The position numbers and the translations under genes were made by a program. 64,000 nt of DNA. It comes from Caulobacter sp. RHG1. GTDB taxonomy: Bacteria > Pseudomonadota > Alphaproteobacteria > Caulobacterales > Caulobacteraceae. The notes under the pieces are model-generated. The model was given only the letters and a program-made list of their open reading frames with translations. It was not told the DNA's origin and searched no databases. The stretch covers positions 496,001-560,000 of the forward strand of contig NZ_SMZP01000001.1 of assembly GCF_013181195.1 (NCBI RefSeq), read 5' to 3'. Below, piece after piece: positions 50,223 to 59,753 of the stretch (the stretch's first letter is position 1; the number at the start of each line of letters is the position of its first letter).

Positions 50223-51251
50223 ATGACGACGATTAACGACGTGGCGGAACGGGCGGACGTTTCGCCCAAGACCGTTTCCCGCGTGCTCAACGATCACGAG
50301 AGCGTCAGCGCCAAGACGCGCGACCGTGTCCGTGCGGCCATGAAGGCCCTCGGCTATCAGCCCAGCGCCGTAGCTCGCAGCCTGCGCTCGCAAGGTTCGG
50401 GCTCAGTCGGCGTGCTGATGGGCGACCCGTCCGGCGGCTACCACACCCGCATCCACCACGCCTTGCTGCTGGCCTGTGTCGAGACCGGCCGCCACCTGTC
50501 GGTCGACCTCAGCGAAGGGCCGATTCCCGGCTGGGCCGACCGCGTCCGCGCCTTCGTGCGCGACAGCGGCATCCGCGAGATGATCCTGCTGCCGCCAGAG
50601 TGTGACTTCGGCCCCATGAAGGAGCTGATGCGCGAGCTCGACGTGCGCTGCGTGCTGATCACGCCCACGACGCCCGACCCACAGTTCCCGGCCATCGGCA
50701 TGGACGACCGCGCCGCCGCGCGCGAGGTGGTCGAGCACCTGTTCTCGCTGGGCCACACGCGGATCGGCCATATCGCCGGCCATCCCGACCACGCCGCCAG
50801 CACCCATCGCCGCAACGGCTTCTTCGAGGCCTATGCCGCGCGCGGCCTGCCACGTCCGCCGCCTGAGCTGATCGTGCAGGGCGAGTTCACCTTCAAGACC
50901 GGCCTGGATGCGGCCAAGGTCCTGCTGGACATCGACAATCCGCCGACCGCGATCTTCGCCGCCAATGACGACATGGCCGCCGCCACCTGCATGGAAGTGC
51001 AGCGTCGCGGCCTGCGCATTCCCGATGACGTTTCGGTGGTCGGCTTCGACGACGCCCCGATCGCGGCGGTCATCTGGCCGACCCTGACCACCATTCGCCA
51101 GCCCTTCGACCAGATGGCCCTTCGCGCGATGCAGACCTTCGCAGCATGGAGCGCCAACGAGGGCGCGGGCCGCTCCAACACCCCCTTCCTCGCACAGCAC
51201 AGCCTGGTGGTGCGCGAGTCCACCGGTCCGGCGCGAAGCCGAAGACCCTGA
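50223..51251 (+). CDS. LacI-family transcriptional regulator
   Basis: 342 residues. The N-terminal helix-turn-helix is 'TTINDVAERADVSPKTVSRVLNDHESVSAKTRDRV', followed by the hinge 'YQPSAVARSLRS' and a periplasmic-binding-like effector domain ('GHTRIGHIAGHPDHAASTHRRNGF', 'FAANDDMAAATCMEVQRRGLRIPDDVSVVGFDD' patterns). ATG 50223 begins the conserved domain. It should repress the receptor, and probably the GH3 gene 55 bases downstream, until a sugar is bound. Confidence 0.93.
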   Translation: MTTINDVAERADVSPKTVSRVLNDHESVSAKTRDRVRAAMKALGYQPSAVARSLRSQGSGSVGVLMGDPSGGYHTRIHHALLLACVETGRHLSVDLSEGPIPGWADRVRAFVRDSGIREMILLPPECDFGPMKELMRELDVRCVLITPTTPDPQFPAIGMDDRAAAREVVEHLFSLGHTRIGHIAGHPDHAASTHRRNGFFEAYAARGLPRPPPELIVQGEFTFKTGLDAAKVLLDIDNPPTAIFAANDDMAAATCMEVQRRGLRIPDDVSVVGFDDAPIAAVIWPTLTTIRQPFDQMALRAMQTFAAWSANEGAGRSNTPFLAQHSLVVRESTGPARSRRP

Positions 51252-51306
51252 CATCCCGTTCCGACGCGGAACGCCGCGCGGGACCGAAAACCACGACGGA
51301 GGAAAC

Positions 51307-53574
51307 ATGCAACGGACGACCTGGAAGAGCCTGACGCTCGCCTTGATGATCGGCGCCGCGATCCCGGCCCTGACAACCGCGCCCGCCTTGGCTCAGGCTG
51401 TTCCCGCCGCCAAGCCCGCGCAACCCTGGCTGAACGCCAAGCTGGACGCTGACAAGCGCGCGGACCTGGCCCTGGCGGCCATGACCAGCGACGAGAAGTT
51501 CACCGTGATCTTCGGCTACTTCGGCGCCGACATGAAGCCGAAGTACGATCGCCACCCCGACTCGCGCGACGCCTCGGCCGGCTACATCGCCGGCGTTCCG
51601 CGCCTGGGCATTCCGGGCCAGTGGCAGACCGACGCCGGCGTCGGGGTGGCCACGCAAGGCACACGCCAGGGCCTGCGCGAGCGCACCGCCCTGCCCGCCG
51701 GCATCGCCACCGCCGCGACCTGGAACCCCGAGCTGGCCCAGCAGGGCGGCGCGATGATCGGCAAGGAAGCCCGCGACTCGGGCTTCAATGTCCAGCTGGC
51801 CGGCGGCATCAACCTGATGCGCGAACCCCGCAATGGCCGGAACTTCGAATATGGCGGCGAGGACCCCTGGCTGGCCGGCGTGATGGTCGCGGCCCAGATC
51901 CGCGGCATCCAGTCCAACCACATCGTCTCGACGATCAAGCACTACGCCCTGAACGGCCAGGAGACCGGCCGCTTCTTCCACAGCACCAACATCAGTGACG
52001 CGGCGGCCCGCACCTCGGACCTGCTGGCCTTCCAGTTCGCCATCGAGCAGTCGGACCCGCACTCGGTGATGTGCGCCTACAACCGCGTGAACAGCGTCTA
52101 CGCCTGCGAGAACGACTGGCTGCTGAACACCGTCCTGAAGAAGGACTGGGGCTACAAGGGCTACGTCATGTCCGACTGGGGCGCCGACCATTCGTCAGCC
52201 AAGGCGGCGAACGCCGGCCTCGACCAGCAGTCGGCCGGCGAGGCCTTTGACAAGCAGCCCTGGTTCGGTGCGCCGCTGAAGGCGGATCTGGCCGCCGGCC
52301 GCGTCAGCCAGGCCCGCATCGACGACATGGCCCGCCGGGTGCTGCGCGCCCTGTTCGCCAGCGGCGCGGTCGATCACCCGCTGGCCGGCGCACCCGATAG
52401 CCTGCCCGCCACCACCCTGGCCGCCCACGCCAAGATCACCCAGGCCGACGCCGAGGAAGGCATCGTCCTGCTGAAGAACGACAGCGGTCTTCTGCCGCTG
52501 GCCAAGACCGCCAAGACCATCGCGGTGATCGGCGGCCATGCCGATGTCGGCGTGCTGTCGGGCGGCGGCTCGTCGCAGGTCTATCCGGCCGGCGGCCGCG
52601 CGGTGCAGGGCCTGGAGCCGGCGACTTGGCCAGGCCCGATGATCTACTATCCGTCCTCGCCGCTGAAGGCGCTGGCCAAGCGCTATCCGGGCGCCAAGGT
52701 CGTCTATGACGACGGCACGGACCCGGCGCGCGCCGCCAAGCTGGCCGCCGAGAGCGAGCTGGCCTTGGTCTTCGCCGACCAGTGGACCACTGAGTCATGG
52801 GATGTTGCGACCCTGGACCTGCCGAAGAACCAGGACGCCACGATCGAGGCGGTGGCCGCCGCCAACAAGAAGACCGTGGTCGTGCTGATCACCGGCGGTC
52901 CGGTGCTGATGCCGTGGCTGGACAAGGTCGGGGCCGTGGTCGAGGCTTGGTTCCCGGGCACGGCCGGCGGCGAGGCCATCGCCAGGGTCCTGACCGGCGA
53001 GGTCGACGCCACGGGCCGCCTGCCCGTCAGCTTCCCCAAGAGCGTGGCCGACCTGCCGCGCCCGAAGCTGGACGGCGATCCCAAGAAGCCCGAAGAGCTG
53101 TTCGATATCGACTACGACATCGAAGGCGCCGCGGTCGGCTACAAGTGGTACGACGCCAAGAAGATCGAGCCGCTGTTCGCCTTCGGCCACGGCCTCTCGT
53201 ACACGACCTTCGCCTATTCGAACCTCAAGGCCAGCGCGGCCGGCGACAAGGTCACGGTCAGCTTCGACGTCAAGAACACCGGCGCCCGCGCCGGCAAGGA
53301 CGTGCCGCAGGTCTATGTGGGCCCGAAGGCCGGAGGCTGGGAAGCGCCCAAGCGCCTGGCCGGTTTCAAGAAGGTGTCGCTGGCGCCGGGCGCGACCCAG
53401 CGCGTGAGCCTGACGGTGGATCCGCGGCTGCTGGCGACGTGGGATGGCAAGGCCCATGGGTGGTCGATCGCCGCGGGGGCCTATGACGTGTCGTTGGGGG
53501 CCTCGTCGCGGGTGATCGCGTCGACGGTGGAAGTGACTCTGGCCGCGAAGGCGCTGTCGGTGGCGGGGAAGTAG
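51307..53574 (+). CDS. Secreted GH3-family beta-glycosidase
   Basis: 755 residues with a signal peptide of about 30 (cleavage after 'TTAPALAQA'). Domain 1 (about 45-350) is the GH3 barrel with 'STIKHYALNGQE' (209-219) and nucleophile Asp290 in 'YVMSDWGADHS'; domain 2 (about 370-590) has 'GIVLLKNDSGLLPL' and 'GGSSQVYPAGG'; a fibronectin III-like domain ends the protein ('VSFDVKNTGARAGKDVPQVYV'). It likely removes beta-linked glucose or xylose from oligosaccharides brought in by the receptor. Same strand as, and 55 bases after, the LacI gene. Confidence 0.93.
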   Translation: MQRTTWKSLTLALMIGAAIPALTTAPALAQAVPAAKPAQPWLNAKLDADKRADLALAAMTSDEKFTVIFGYFGADMKPKYDRHPDSRDASAGYIAGVPRLGIPGQWQTDAGVGVATQGTRQGLRERTALPAGIATAATWNPELAQQGGAMIGKEARDSGFNVQLAGGINLMREPRNGRNFEYGGEDPWLAGVMVAAQIRGIQSNHIVSTIKHYALNGQETGRFFHSTNISDAAARTSDLLAFQFAIEQSDPHSVMCAYNRVNSVYACENDWLLNTVLKKDWGYKGYVMSDWGADHSSAKAANAGLDQQSAGEAFDKQPWFGAPLKADLAAGRVSQARIDDMARRVLRALFASGAVDHPLAGAPDSLPATTLAAHAKITQADAEEGIVLLKNDSGLLPLAKTAKTIAVIGGHADVGVLSGGGSSQVYPAGGRAVQGLEPATWPGPMIYYPSSPLKALAKRYPGAKVVYDDGTDPARAAKLAAESELALVFADQWTTESWDVATLDLPKNQDATIEAVAAANKKTVVVLITGGPVLMPWLDKVGAVVEAWFPGTAGGEAIARVLTGEVDATGRLPVSFPKSVADLPRPKLDGDPKKPEELFDIDYDIEGAAVGYKWYDAKKIEPLFAFGHGLSYTTFAYSNLKASAAGDKVTVSFDVKNTGARAGKDVPQVYVGPKAGGWEAPKRLAGFKKVSLAPGATQRVSLTVDPRLLATWDGKAHGWSIAAGAYDVSLGASSRVIASTVEVTLAAKALSVAGK

Positions 53575-53589
53575 GGCCCGACACTTGCC

Positions 53590-53682
53590 CCCTCCGCGCC
53601 TGCGGCGCTCCTCCCCCGGAGGGGGAAGACGGGTGACGTCTGCCCCCTCCAGGGGCGGACGACCACGCGCTGGCGCGTGGTC
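53590..53682. terminator. Inverted repeats between convergent genes
   Basis: GACCACGCGC (53661-53670) and GCGCGTGGTC (53673-53682) form a perfect 10-bp stem with a 2-base centre; a CCCCCTCCG / CGGAGGGGG pair lies before it around 53590-53625. Likely a two-way transcription end. Confidence 0.5.
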
Positions 53683-53704
53683 AGGTAGGGGCCTGTGCTG
53701 AGCC

Positions 53705-55291
53705 TCAGTTCACCTGCCGCTCGCGCCCTTCCCAATACGGCGCCCGCAGCTCCCGGCGCAGGATCTTCCCCGAGGCGTTCCTTGGCAGCGCCGCCACGAA
53801 GTCCACGCTCTTGGGCGCCTTGAAGTGCGCGATCCGCGTCCGGGCGAAGGCGATGATGTCTTCGGCGTCGGGCGTCACGCCGGGCTTGGCGGCGACCACC
53901 GCCTTGACGGCCTCGCCCCATTTCTCGTCGGGCACGCCGATCACCGCCACCTCGGCCACGTGCGGGTGGCCGTAGACGGCGCTTTCGACCTCGGCCGGAT
54001 AGATGTTCTCACCGCCGGAGATGATCATGTCCTTCACCCGGTCGTGGATGAACAGATAGCCGTCCTCGTCGAGATAGCCGGCGTCGCCCGTCCGCAGCCA
54101 GCCATCGGCGTCGATGGTCTTGGCCGTCGCGTCGCCCAGCTTCCAGTAGCCAGCCATGTTGGCGCGCGAGCGCACCGCGACCTCGCCGACCGTATTGGCT
54201 GGAACGCTGGCGCCGGCTTCGTCGATGACCTTGATCTCGACGCCCGGCATCGGCAGGCCCGCCGCCCGCATGCGCTTGTTGCCGGCCGGGTCGTGGTCCT
54301 CGGGCGGCAGATAGACCACCGTGCCGGTCGTCTCGGTCATGCCGTACTGCTGGACGAAGCCGCAGCCGAACACCTCCATGCACTCGCGCAGCAAGTCGAG
54401 CGGAATAGGCGCCGCGCCATAGAGGATGTGGGAAAGCCGCGAATAGTCGACCTCGCGGGCCCGGGGCTGACGCACCACGATCTGCAGCGCGGCCGGCACC
54501 ATGAACATCTTCGAGACGCGGTCCTTCTCGATATAGTCCAGCACCTTGAACGGATCGAACTCGCGCGCCACCACGCCCTTGGCGCCGTTCAGCAGGCCGA
54601 CCAGCCCCCAGCCGGTGCCGCCGATATGAGCGACGGGCATGGCAACCAGGCTGACGTCCTCCGGCCCCCACTGGTTCCAGGCGAGCGGCGTCTTGGCGGC
54701 CTCGCGGCGCATGGCCAGCAGGTTGTCGTGCGTCAGCATCGCGCCCTTGGGCCGCCCCGTCGTGCCCGAGGTATAGAGCTGGATGGCGATATCCGAGGTC
54801 GCGACCGGCTTGGCCGGATCGCTCTCGGGCTGCATGTCCCGCCAGGTCTCGAAGGTCTGATAGTCGCTGCCGTCCTCCATAGCGATCACGGTGGGACGAC
54901 AGGAAAGCTCGCCGGCGACCGCCTCGACGTGGTCGATCAGCTCAGGACCGACGAAGACCATCTTGGCGTCGCTATCACCGACGATATAGGCGATCTCGGG
55001 CGCGGCCAGGCGCCAGCCGATCGGCGTGGTCACGACCCCGGCCTTGGCCGCCCCGATCAGCAGCTCGAAGTACCAGTCGCTGTTCTTGCCGACATAGGCG
55101 ATGCGGTCGCCGGTCTTGAGGCCTGCCGCCAGCAAGGCGTTGGCGACCTGGTTCACATGCCGGTCGAAGGCGGCGAAGTCGGTGTCGCGCCCCTCGAAGC
55201 TGAAGGCCGTCTCTCCTGGCCGCGCCTCCGCATGATAGCGGGCGACGTCGCCCAGGGTCTTCATGCGGTCGAAGTCGATCGCGTCGGCCAT
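53705..55291 (-). CDS. AMP-dependent acyl-CoA synthetase
   Basis: 528 residues of the ANL superfamily. The ATP loop is 'LYTSGTTGRPKGAMLTH', then 'YGMTETTGTV', 'WLRTGDAGYLDEDGYLFIHDRVKDMIISGGENIYPAEVE' elements and the C-terminal lysine in 'LPRNASGKILRREL'. It activates a fatty or related carboxylic acid to its CoA ester; the exact acid cannot be told. It is transcribed alone, convergent with the GH3 gene. Confidence 0.93.
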   Translation of the reverse strand: MADAIDFDRMKTLGDVARYHAEARPGETAFSFEGRDTDFAAFDRHVNQVANALLAAGLKTGDRIAYVGKNSDWYFELLIGAAKAGVVTTPIGWRLAAPEIAYIVGDSDAKMVFVGPELIDHVEAVAGELSCRPTVIAMEDGSDYQTFETWRDMQPESDPAKPVATSDIAIQLYTSGTTGRPKGAMLTHDNLLAMRREAAKTPLAWNQWGPEDVSLVAMPVAHIGGTGWGLVGLLNGAKGVVAREFDPFKVLDYIEKDRVSKMFMVPAALQIVVRQPRAREVDYSRLSHILYGAAPIPLDLLRECMEVFGCGFVQQYGMTETTGTVVYLPPEDHDPAGNKRMRAAGLPMPGVEIKVIDEAGASVPANTVGEVAVRSRANMAGYWKLGDATAKTIDADGWLRTGDAGYLDEDGYLFIHDRVKDMIISGGENIYPAEVESAVYGHPHVAEVAVIGVPDEKWGEAVKAVVAAKPGVTPDAEDIIAFARTRIAHFKAPKSVDFVAALPRNASGKILRRELRAPYWEGRERQVN

Positions 55292-55385
55292 GCCGGCTCC
55301 CTCGTTTTTCGGGTCTGACGCCCGGTCAAACGAATGTTGGGCCAGGCTTACGCCAGCGGCAAGCTATCCGTTACGATAGGGTGAC

Positions 55386-56273
55386 TCAGCGCCAGGCGCG
55401 GACGCCGACCACCACCGCCGTGCTTCCGGCCCGCTCGCCGGCGACGACCGCCGGCCCAAAAGCCCGCTCACGGACGATGCCGACATAGGGCGCGAACTCG
55501 CGCTTGAACTCGTAGCGCAGGCGAAGACCGCCCTCCAGCCGCGCCGCACCGGCTTCGGCGACATCGGCCTCGACGCGCGGCTGCAGGATCAGCCGCTGGG
55601 TCAGGCGCAGGTCGTACGAGGCCTCGGCCCGCGCCGAGACATCGCCCTGATCGGAGACATAGGCCGCGCCCTGGACCTCGAACCAGTACGGCGCCAGCCC
55701 CTCGAAGCCAAGGCTGGCATAGGTGCGGCCCCCGTTCCCAAGGCTTGGCGGCGCCAGGTCGTAGCGGACGCCAGCCTGCAGGTCGAAATAGGGGCCGATG
55801 GTCCAGGCCTTCAGGGCCTCGAACTCGCCGCTCTCCCAGCCGCTGCCGTCAACACGCTCGCCGCGCGCCTTGACCACCCACTTGTCGAAGTCGTTGCCCC
55901 ACCAGGCCTCGCCCTCGAACGCTTGCGCGTCCGCGCCCTTGCGGAAGCGGTGCTCGGCCTGGTCGGCTCGAACGGTCCAGAAGCCCCCGCCGCCGTGCTC
56001 CTTGGCCAACTGGGCGCGGGCGGCGGCCATCGCCTGCGGCGTGTAGAACCGCTCGGCGGCGTGGTCGGTCGGGACCGGCGGCGGGCCGCCATTGGCGACG
56101 GGCGCCGCCATGGTGTGGCCCGCGTGAGGGTTGGCCGCCGGCATGTGGTGTCCGGCATGAGGATCGACGGCCGGCGCGGGCATGTGGTGACCGGCGTGCG
56201 GATCGGGCGCCGGCGTCGGCGCGGCCTGGTGATGCTCATGCTGACCGGCGGCGAGGAGAAGCAGCAGCAGCAT
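55386..56273 (-). CDS. copB: Copper resistance protein B (outer membrane)
   Basis: 295 residues starting MLLLLLLAAGQHEH at ATG 56273, overlapping the copA stop by one base (TGATG). After the signal comes a metal-binding stretch with three repeats of the form DPHAGHHMPA, rich in His and Met, then a CopB beta-barrel ('FDKWVVKARGER', 'GPYFDLQAGVRYDLAP', 'RLEGGLRLRYEFKREFAPYVGI' patterns). It is thought to sequester or export copper at the outer membrane. Confidence 0.93.
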   Translation of the reverse strand: MLLLLLLAAGQHEHHQAAPTPAPDPHAGHHMPAPAVDPHAGHHMPAANPHAGHTMAAPVANGGPPPVPTDHAAERFYTPQAMAAARAQLAKEHGGGGFWTVRADQAEHRFRKGADAQAFEGEAWWGNDFDKWVVKARGERVDGSGWESGEFEALKAWTIGPYFDLQAGVRYDLAPPSLGNGGRTYASLGFEGLAPYWFEVQGAAYVSDQGDVSARAEASYDLRLTQRLILQPRVEADVAEAGAARLEGGLRLRYEFKREFAPYVGIVRERAFGPAVVAGERAGSTAVVVGVRAWR

Positions 56274-57967
56274 CACGCGACCTCCCCTTCCGTCTGGCCT
56301 TCCAGGGGCCGCACGGTGACGACGTTGAACATCCCCGCATGCATGTGCAGCAGCAGGTGGCAGTGGAAGGCCCAGTCCCCCGGCTCGGTAGCCGTGAAGT
56401 CGAAAGCGACCTTGCCGCCCGGCGCGACATTGACCGTGTGCTTCAGCGGCTGGCGGTCCTGGCCGTTGACCAGTTCGAAGAAGTGGCCGTGCAGGTGGAT
56501 CGGGTGGGCCATCATGGTGTCGTTGATCAGCACCACCCGCGCTCGCTCGCCGCGCCGGAACGGGATGGGCTTCTTGACCGGCCCATAGGCCTCGCCATCG
56601 AACGCCCACATGAAGCGCTCCATGTTTCCGGTCAGGTGGATCTCGACCGTCCGCTCGGGCGGCCGTGGATCGTCGGGCGGATTGAGATTGGCGAGATCTG
56701 CGTAGCGCAGCACCTTGTGGCCCACGTCGGCCAGACCCTGCGGCGGCTCGGCCATGCGGTCGGCCGGCATTGGCGAAAGGGTCTGCACGCCCGGCGTCAG
56801 CGGCACGGTCGGCGCATTGCTCTGGGCGCGCATCGACATGTCCATGGCCGGCATATCCATGCCGTGATGCATGTCGCCCATGCCCATGTCCTTCATCGTA
56901 GCGACCGGCCGCTTGCGCAGCGGCGGGACGGCGGCGGACATGCCCGCGCGCGGCGCCAGGGTGGCTCGCGCCAGACCCGAGCGGTCCGAGGCCTCGGCCA
57001 CCAGGGTGAAGGCGCGATCCTCCGCCGGCCGCACGATGACGTCGAAGGTCTCGGCCGGCGCGATCTGGAACTCGTCGACCCGCACGGGCGACACCGGCTG
57101 GCCATCCGTGGCCACGACATCGAGGCCCAGGCCCGGAATGCGCACGTTGAAGATCGTCATGGCCGCGGCGTTGATAAAGCGCAGCCGCACCCGCTCGCCC
57201 GGCGAAAACAGACCCGTCCAGTTGTCGCCCGGCCCGTGGCCATTGACGAGGTAGGTGTAGACCGAGCCCGTGACGTCGGCGATGTCGGTGGGGTCCATCC
57301 GCATCTTCGCCCACTCGACGCGGTCTTTCAGCGACTGGTCCTGCCCCGCCAGCAGGCCGGCGACCGTCTGGCGCTGCATGTTGAAGTGGCCGGCATTGAC
57401 CTTCAGCTTCCGGAACAGCTCGTGCGGATGCAGGAAGCTCCAGTCCGACAGCACCACCACGTGCTCACGGTCGTAGAGAATAGGGTCCTCGCCGGCCGGG
57501 TCGATGATCATTGGCGCATAGAGGCCAACCTGCTCCTGCAGGCCCGAATGGCTGTGCCACCAGTAGGTGCCCGACTGCCGGACCGGGAAGTCGTAGGTGA
57601 AGGTCTCGCCCGGCTTGATGCCCGGGAAGCTGACACCCGGCACGCCGTCCATCTGGAACGGCACCAGCAGGCCATGCCAGTGGATCGAACTCTCTTCATC
57701 CAAGGTGTTGGTCACCGCGATGCGCGCGCGCTGGCCTTCCTTCAGGCGGATCAGAGGGCCGGGAACGGTGCCATTGGCCGTCACCGCGTGGCCGGCCTTT
57801 CCGTCGATCCGCGCCGCCGCGTGACCGATGGTCAGCTTGATCTCCTCGCCGGTCAGCGCCGCCGGCGATCGCCCCGGGTCCGCCGCCCGCGCCCAGGCGG
57901 GCAGCAGTCCCGCCGCGCCCAAACCAAAAGCGCCGCGCAACAGGGTCCGTCGATCGAAAGCCGTCAT
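56273..57967 (-). CDS. copA: Multicopper oxidase CopA (copper resistance)
   Basis: 564 residues. A Tat signal 'DRRTLLRGAFG' begins at residue 4, fitting folded export with copper. Copper ligands are in 'SSIHWHGLLV', 'GTYWWHSHSG', 'MAHPIHLHGHFFEL' and 'WAFHCHLLLHMHAGM'. A Met-rich loop 'MKDMGMGDMHHGMDMPAMDM' (about 375-395) is typical of CopA. It oxidises Cu(I) in the periplasm. The start at 57967 is at the Tat motif; a longer frame reaches 58039 into the divergent ybaK gene. No copper regulator lies next to it. Confidence 0.95.
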   Translation of the reverse strand: MTAFDRRTLLRGAFGLGAAGLLPAWARAADPGRSPAALTGEEIKLTIGHAAARIDGKAGHAVTANGTVPGPLIRLKEGQRARIAVTNTLDEESSIHWHGLLVPFQMDGVPGVSFPGIKPGETFTYDFPVRQSGTYWWHSHSGLQEQVGLYAPMIIDPAGEDPILYDREHVVVLSDWSFLHPHELFRKLKVNAGHFNMQRQTVAGLLAGQDQSLKDRVEWAKMRMDPTDIADVTGSVYTYLVNGHGPGDNWTGLFSPGERVRLRFINAAAMTIFNVRIPGLGLDVVATDGQPVSPVRVDEFQIAPAETFDVIVRPAEDRAFTLVAEASDRSGLARATLAPRAGMSAAVPPLRKRPVATMKDMGMGDMHHGMDMPAMDMSMRAQSNAPTVPLTPGVQTLSPMPADRMAEPPQGLADVGHKVLRYADLANLNPPDDPRPPERTVEIHLTGNMERFMWAFDGEAYGPVKKPIPFRRGERARVVLINDTMMAHPIHLHGHFFELVNGQDRQPLKHTVNVAPGGKVAFDFTATEPGDWAFHCHLLLHMHAGMFNVVTVRPLEGQTEGEVA

Positions 57968-58016
57968 CACTGATCCGTATTCCAAGCCGGGCCGGACTTG
58001 GGCTATCACGCCGCCC

Positions 58017-58493
58017 ATGTCCAGAAGCACGCCCGCCACGATCGCATTGCAGAAGGCCGGCGTCGCCTTCGACCTGCATACGTATGACTACGATCCGGGT
58101 TCGGAGCGTGTTGGCCTGCAGGCCGCTGAAGCTCTGGGCGAACCTCCCGCTCGCGTGCTCAAGACCCTGATCGTGATGCTGGACGGCAAACCCGCCTGCG
58201 CCATCCTGCCCTCGGACCAGGAGGTCAGCATGAAGAAGCTGGCCGCCGCCCTGAAGGGCAAGTCCGCCACCATGGCCCCCGTCCCCGACGCCGAACGCAT
58301 CACCGGCTACAAGGTCGGCGGCGTCAGCCCATTCGGACAGAAGAAGCGCCTGCCGACCGTGATGGAGGAGGCCGCTCTCGCCGAGCCCTATGTCTTCCTC
58401 AACGGCGGCCAGCGCGGCCTGCAGGTAAAGCTGGCCCCGGCCGATGCGGCGAAGGCGCTGGGCGCGGTGACGGCGGCGATCGTCGCAGAATAG
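58017..58493 (+). CDS. ybaK: Cys-tRNA(Pro) deacylase YbaK/EbsC
   Basis: 158 residues of the YbaK editing-domain family: 'TPATIALQKAGVAFDLHTYDYD', 'LGEPPARVLKTLIVMLDGK', 'PSDQEVSMKKLAAAL' with the conserved lysine region, and 'GYKVGGVSPFGQKKRLPTV'. It hydrolyses Cys mischarged onto tRNA-Pro. ATG 58017 lies 49 bases from the divergent copA start; the frame upstream is within copA. Confidence 0.93.
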   Translation: MSRSTPATIALQKAGVAFDLHTYDYDPGSERVGLQAAEALGEPPARVLKTLIVMLDGKPACAILPSDQEVSMKKLAAALKGKSATMAPVPDAERITGYKVGGVSPFGQKKRLPTVMEEAALAEPYVFLNGGQRGLQVKLAPADAAKALGAVTAAIVAE

Positions 58494-58545
58494 GCGGGCT
58501 TGAAATCCCGCGCAGTTCTCGCCTATAAGCCGCGCCTCCTGGCTC

Positions 58546-58622
58546 GGTTGGGTAGCTCAGATGGTTAGAGCGGTGGATTCATAACCCACAGGTCGGCGGT
58601 TCGATCCCGCCTCCAACCACCA
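58546..58622 (+). tRNA. tRNA-Met (anticodon CAT)
   Basis: 77 bases with encoded CCA. Acceptor GGTTGGG pairs with TCCAACC (one G-U), discriminator A; D loop AGCTCAGATGGTTAGAG; anticodon loop ATTCATAAC; T loop TTCGATC. The complete G1-C72 pairing marks it as an elongator; a lysidine-modified tRNA-Ile(CAT) is less likely but cannot be ruled out by eye. Confidence 0.93.
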
Positions 58623-58634
58623 GGGATTTCGCTC

Positions 58635-59201
58635 CTAGACGAGCAGATCGCGCGTGCGGATCACCGCGCAATATTCCCCATCCAGATTGGCCAGGCTCAT
58701 GGCGTGGACCTCGTCTGCGGTGCGTTCGACGCCGCGGAAATCGGTGCGCCCGAAGGTGAAGCCTGCGTCCTCGACCAGCCAGGTCGCGAAGCCAAGATTG
58801 CCAGCCATCCGAACGGTCGCCTCGACCGAGTTGTTGGTGATCACACCGGCGACGACCAGACGCGTTTCGCCTCGCGCTTTAAGATCGGCTTCCAGTGTGG
58901 CGCCGATGAAGGCGCTGTTGGTCTGCTTGGCGATGACCGGCTCGCCAGCCAGAGGCTCCGCGCCCGGGCGGAAGGCGTGGAGCGGCTGGCCTGGCCGGTA
59001 GTGCGATGTCGCGTGGACCGAGTCGTGGCGCACGTGCCAGACTGGCCAGCCCTCGCGCCGCCATAAGGCCAGCAGCGCGGCCAGATTGGCCTCGGCGTCC
59101 GGGTTGTTGCGCACGCCCCACGACGGATGGTCGATCGCCTTCTGCAGATCGATCAGCAGCAGCACCGCGCCATGGGCGGGATGGCCGCCCGCCTCAGCCA
59201 C
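58635..59201 (-). CDS. Isochorismatase-like (cysteine hydrolase fold) protein
   Basis: 188 residues from GTG 59201, overlapping the DUF1993 stop by 8 bases. Asp18 ('LLLIDLQKAI') and Lys92 ('VIAKQTNSAF') match two of the usual triad, but the nucleophile position in 'GVITNNSVEATVRMAG' is Ser125 where most members have Cys before Val. It may be a non-classical hydrolase or inactive. Isochorismatases such as EntB also lack the cysteine, so the fold can still serve a reaction. Last gene of the leftward hut-linked operon. Confidence 0.85.
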   Translation of the reverse strand: MAEAGGHPAHGAVLLLIDLQKAIDHPSWGVRNNPDAEANLAALLALWRREGWPVWHVRHDSVHATSHYRPGQPLHAFRPGAEPLAGEPVIAKQTNSAFIGATLEADLKARGETRLVVAGVITNNSVEATVRMAGNLGFATWLVEDAGFTFGRTDFRGVERTADEVHAMSLANLDGEYCAVIRTRDLLV

Positions 59202-59733
59202 CGGGCAGCGAGCCCGGCCGGATATAGGCGAACATGTGGCTGACCCAGTCGGGCTTGCCCAGGGCCACGCCCTTGTGGCGCAGGATCGCGTAGGCCATCC
59301 CGAGGTGGAAGTAGAACTGCGGCAGCGCCCAGTCGCGGACGAACTGCTCGCCGGTCACGTCGAAGACGATGCCGTTGGGCAGCGTCACCGTGAGCTCGCG
59401 GGTCGCCACGCCTTCGAAGACCGAGATCGGGGTAGCCTCCAGGCGAGCGATGGCGTCGACCAGCTGGGCGCGAAGCCCATCGAAATCGGCGGCGTCTTCC
59501 GTGGGCGCGAATGGCTCGGTGCCCGTCAGGTAGCGCAGCAGCTCGCTGGCCTGGGTGCAGCAGTAGCGGACCTGAGTCGACAGCGGGAACATGTCCGGCG
59601 CCAGGCGCGCGCCCAGCAGATCCTGCGCGGCGCCGCCCTCCTCGGCGACCAGGGTCTCGCCCTTGGTCAGCTGAGCCGACAGGCCCTTGAGCATCTGGAC
59701 GTAGGTCGGGACGGTCAGCGCGTGCAGGTCCAT
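59194..59733 (-). CDS. DUF1993-family protein
   Basis: 179 residues: MDLHALTVPTYVQMLKGLSAQL, 'APDMFPLSTQVRYCCTQA', 'FVRDWALPQFYFHLGMAYAILRHKGVALGKPDW' in pattern. DUF1993 is a DinB-like helical bundle of unknown function, and 'FYFHLGMAYAILRH' contains the conserved histidines. ATG 59733 is taken because the family starts at MDLHALTV. It lies 20 bases behind the ASCH gene and overlaps the hydrolase gene. Confidence 0.88.
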   Translation of the reverse strand: MDLHALTVPTYVQMLKGLSAQLTKGETLVAEEGGAAQDLLGARLAPDMFPLSTQVRYCCTQASELLRYLTGTEPFAPTEDAADFDGLRAQLVDAIARLEATPISVFEGVATRELTVTLPNGIVFDVTGEQFVRDWALPQFYFHLGMAYAILRHKGVALGKPDWVSHMFAYIRPGSLPGG

Positions 59734-59753
59734 CGGGCAAACTCCATGATCGG

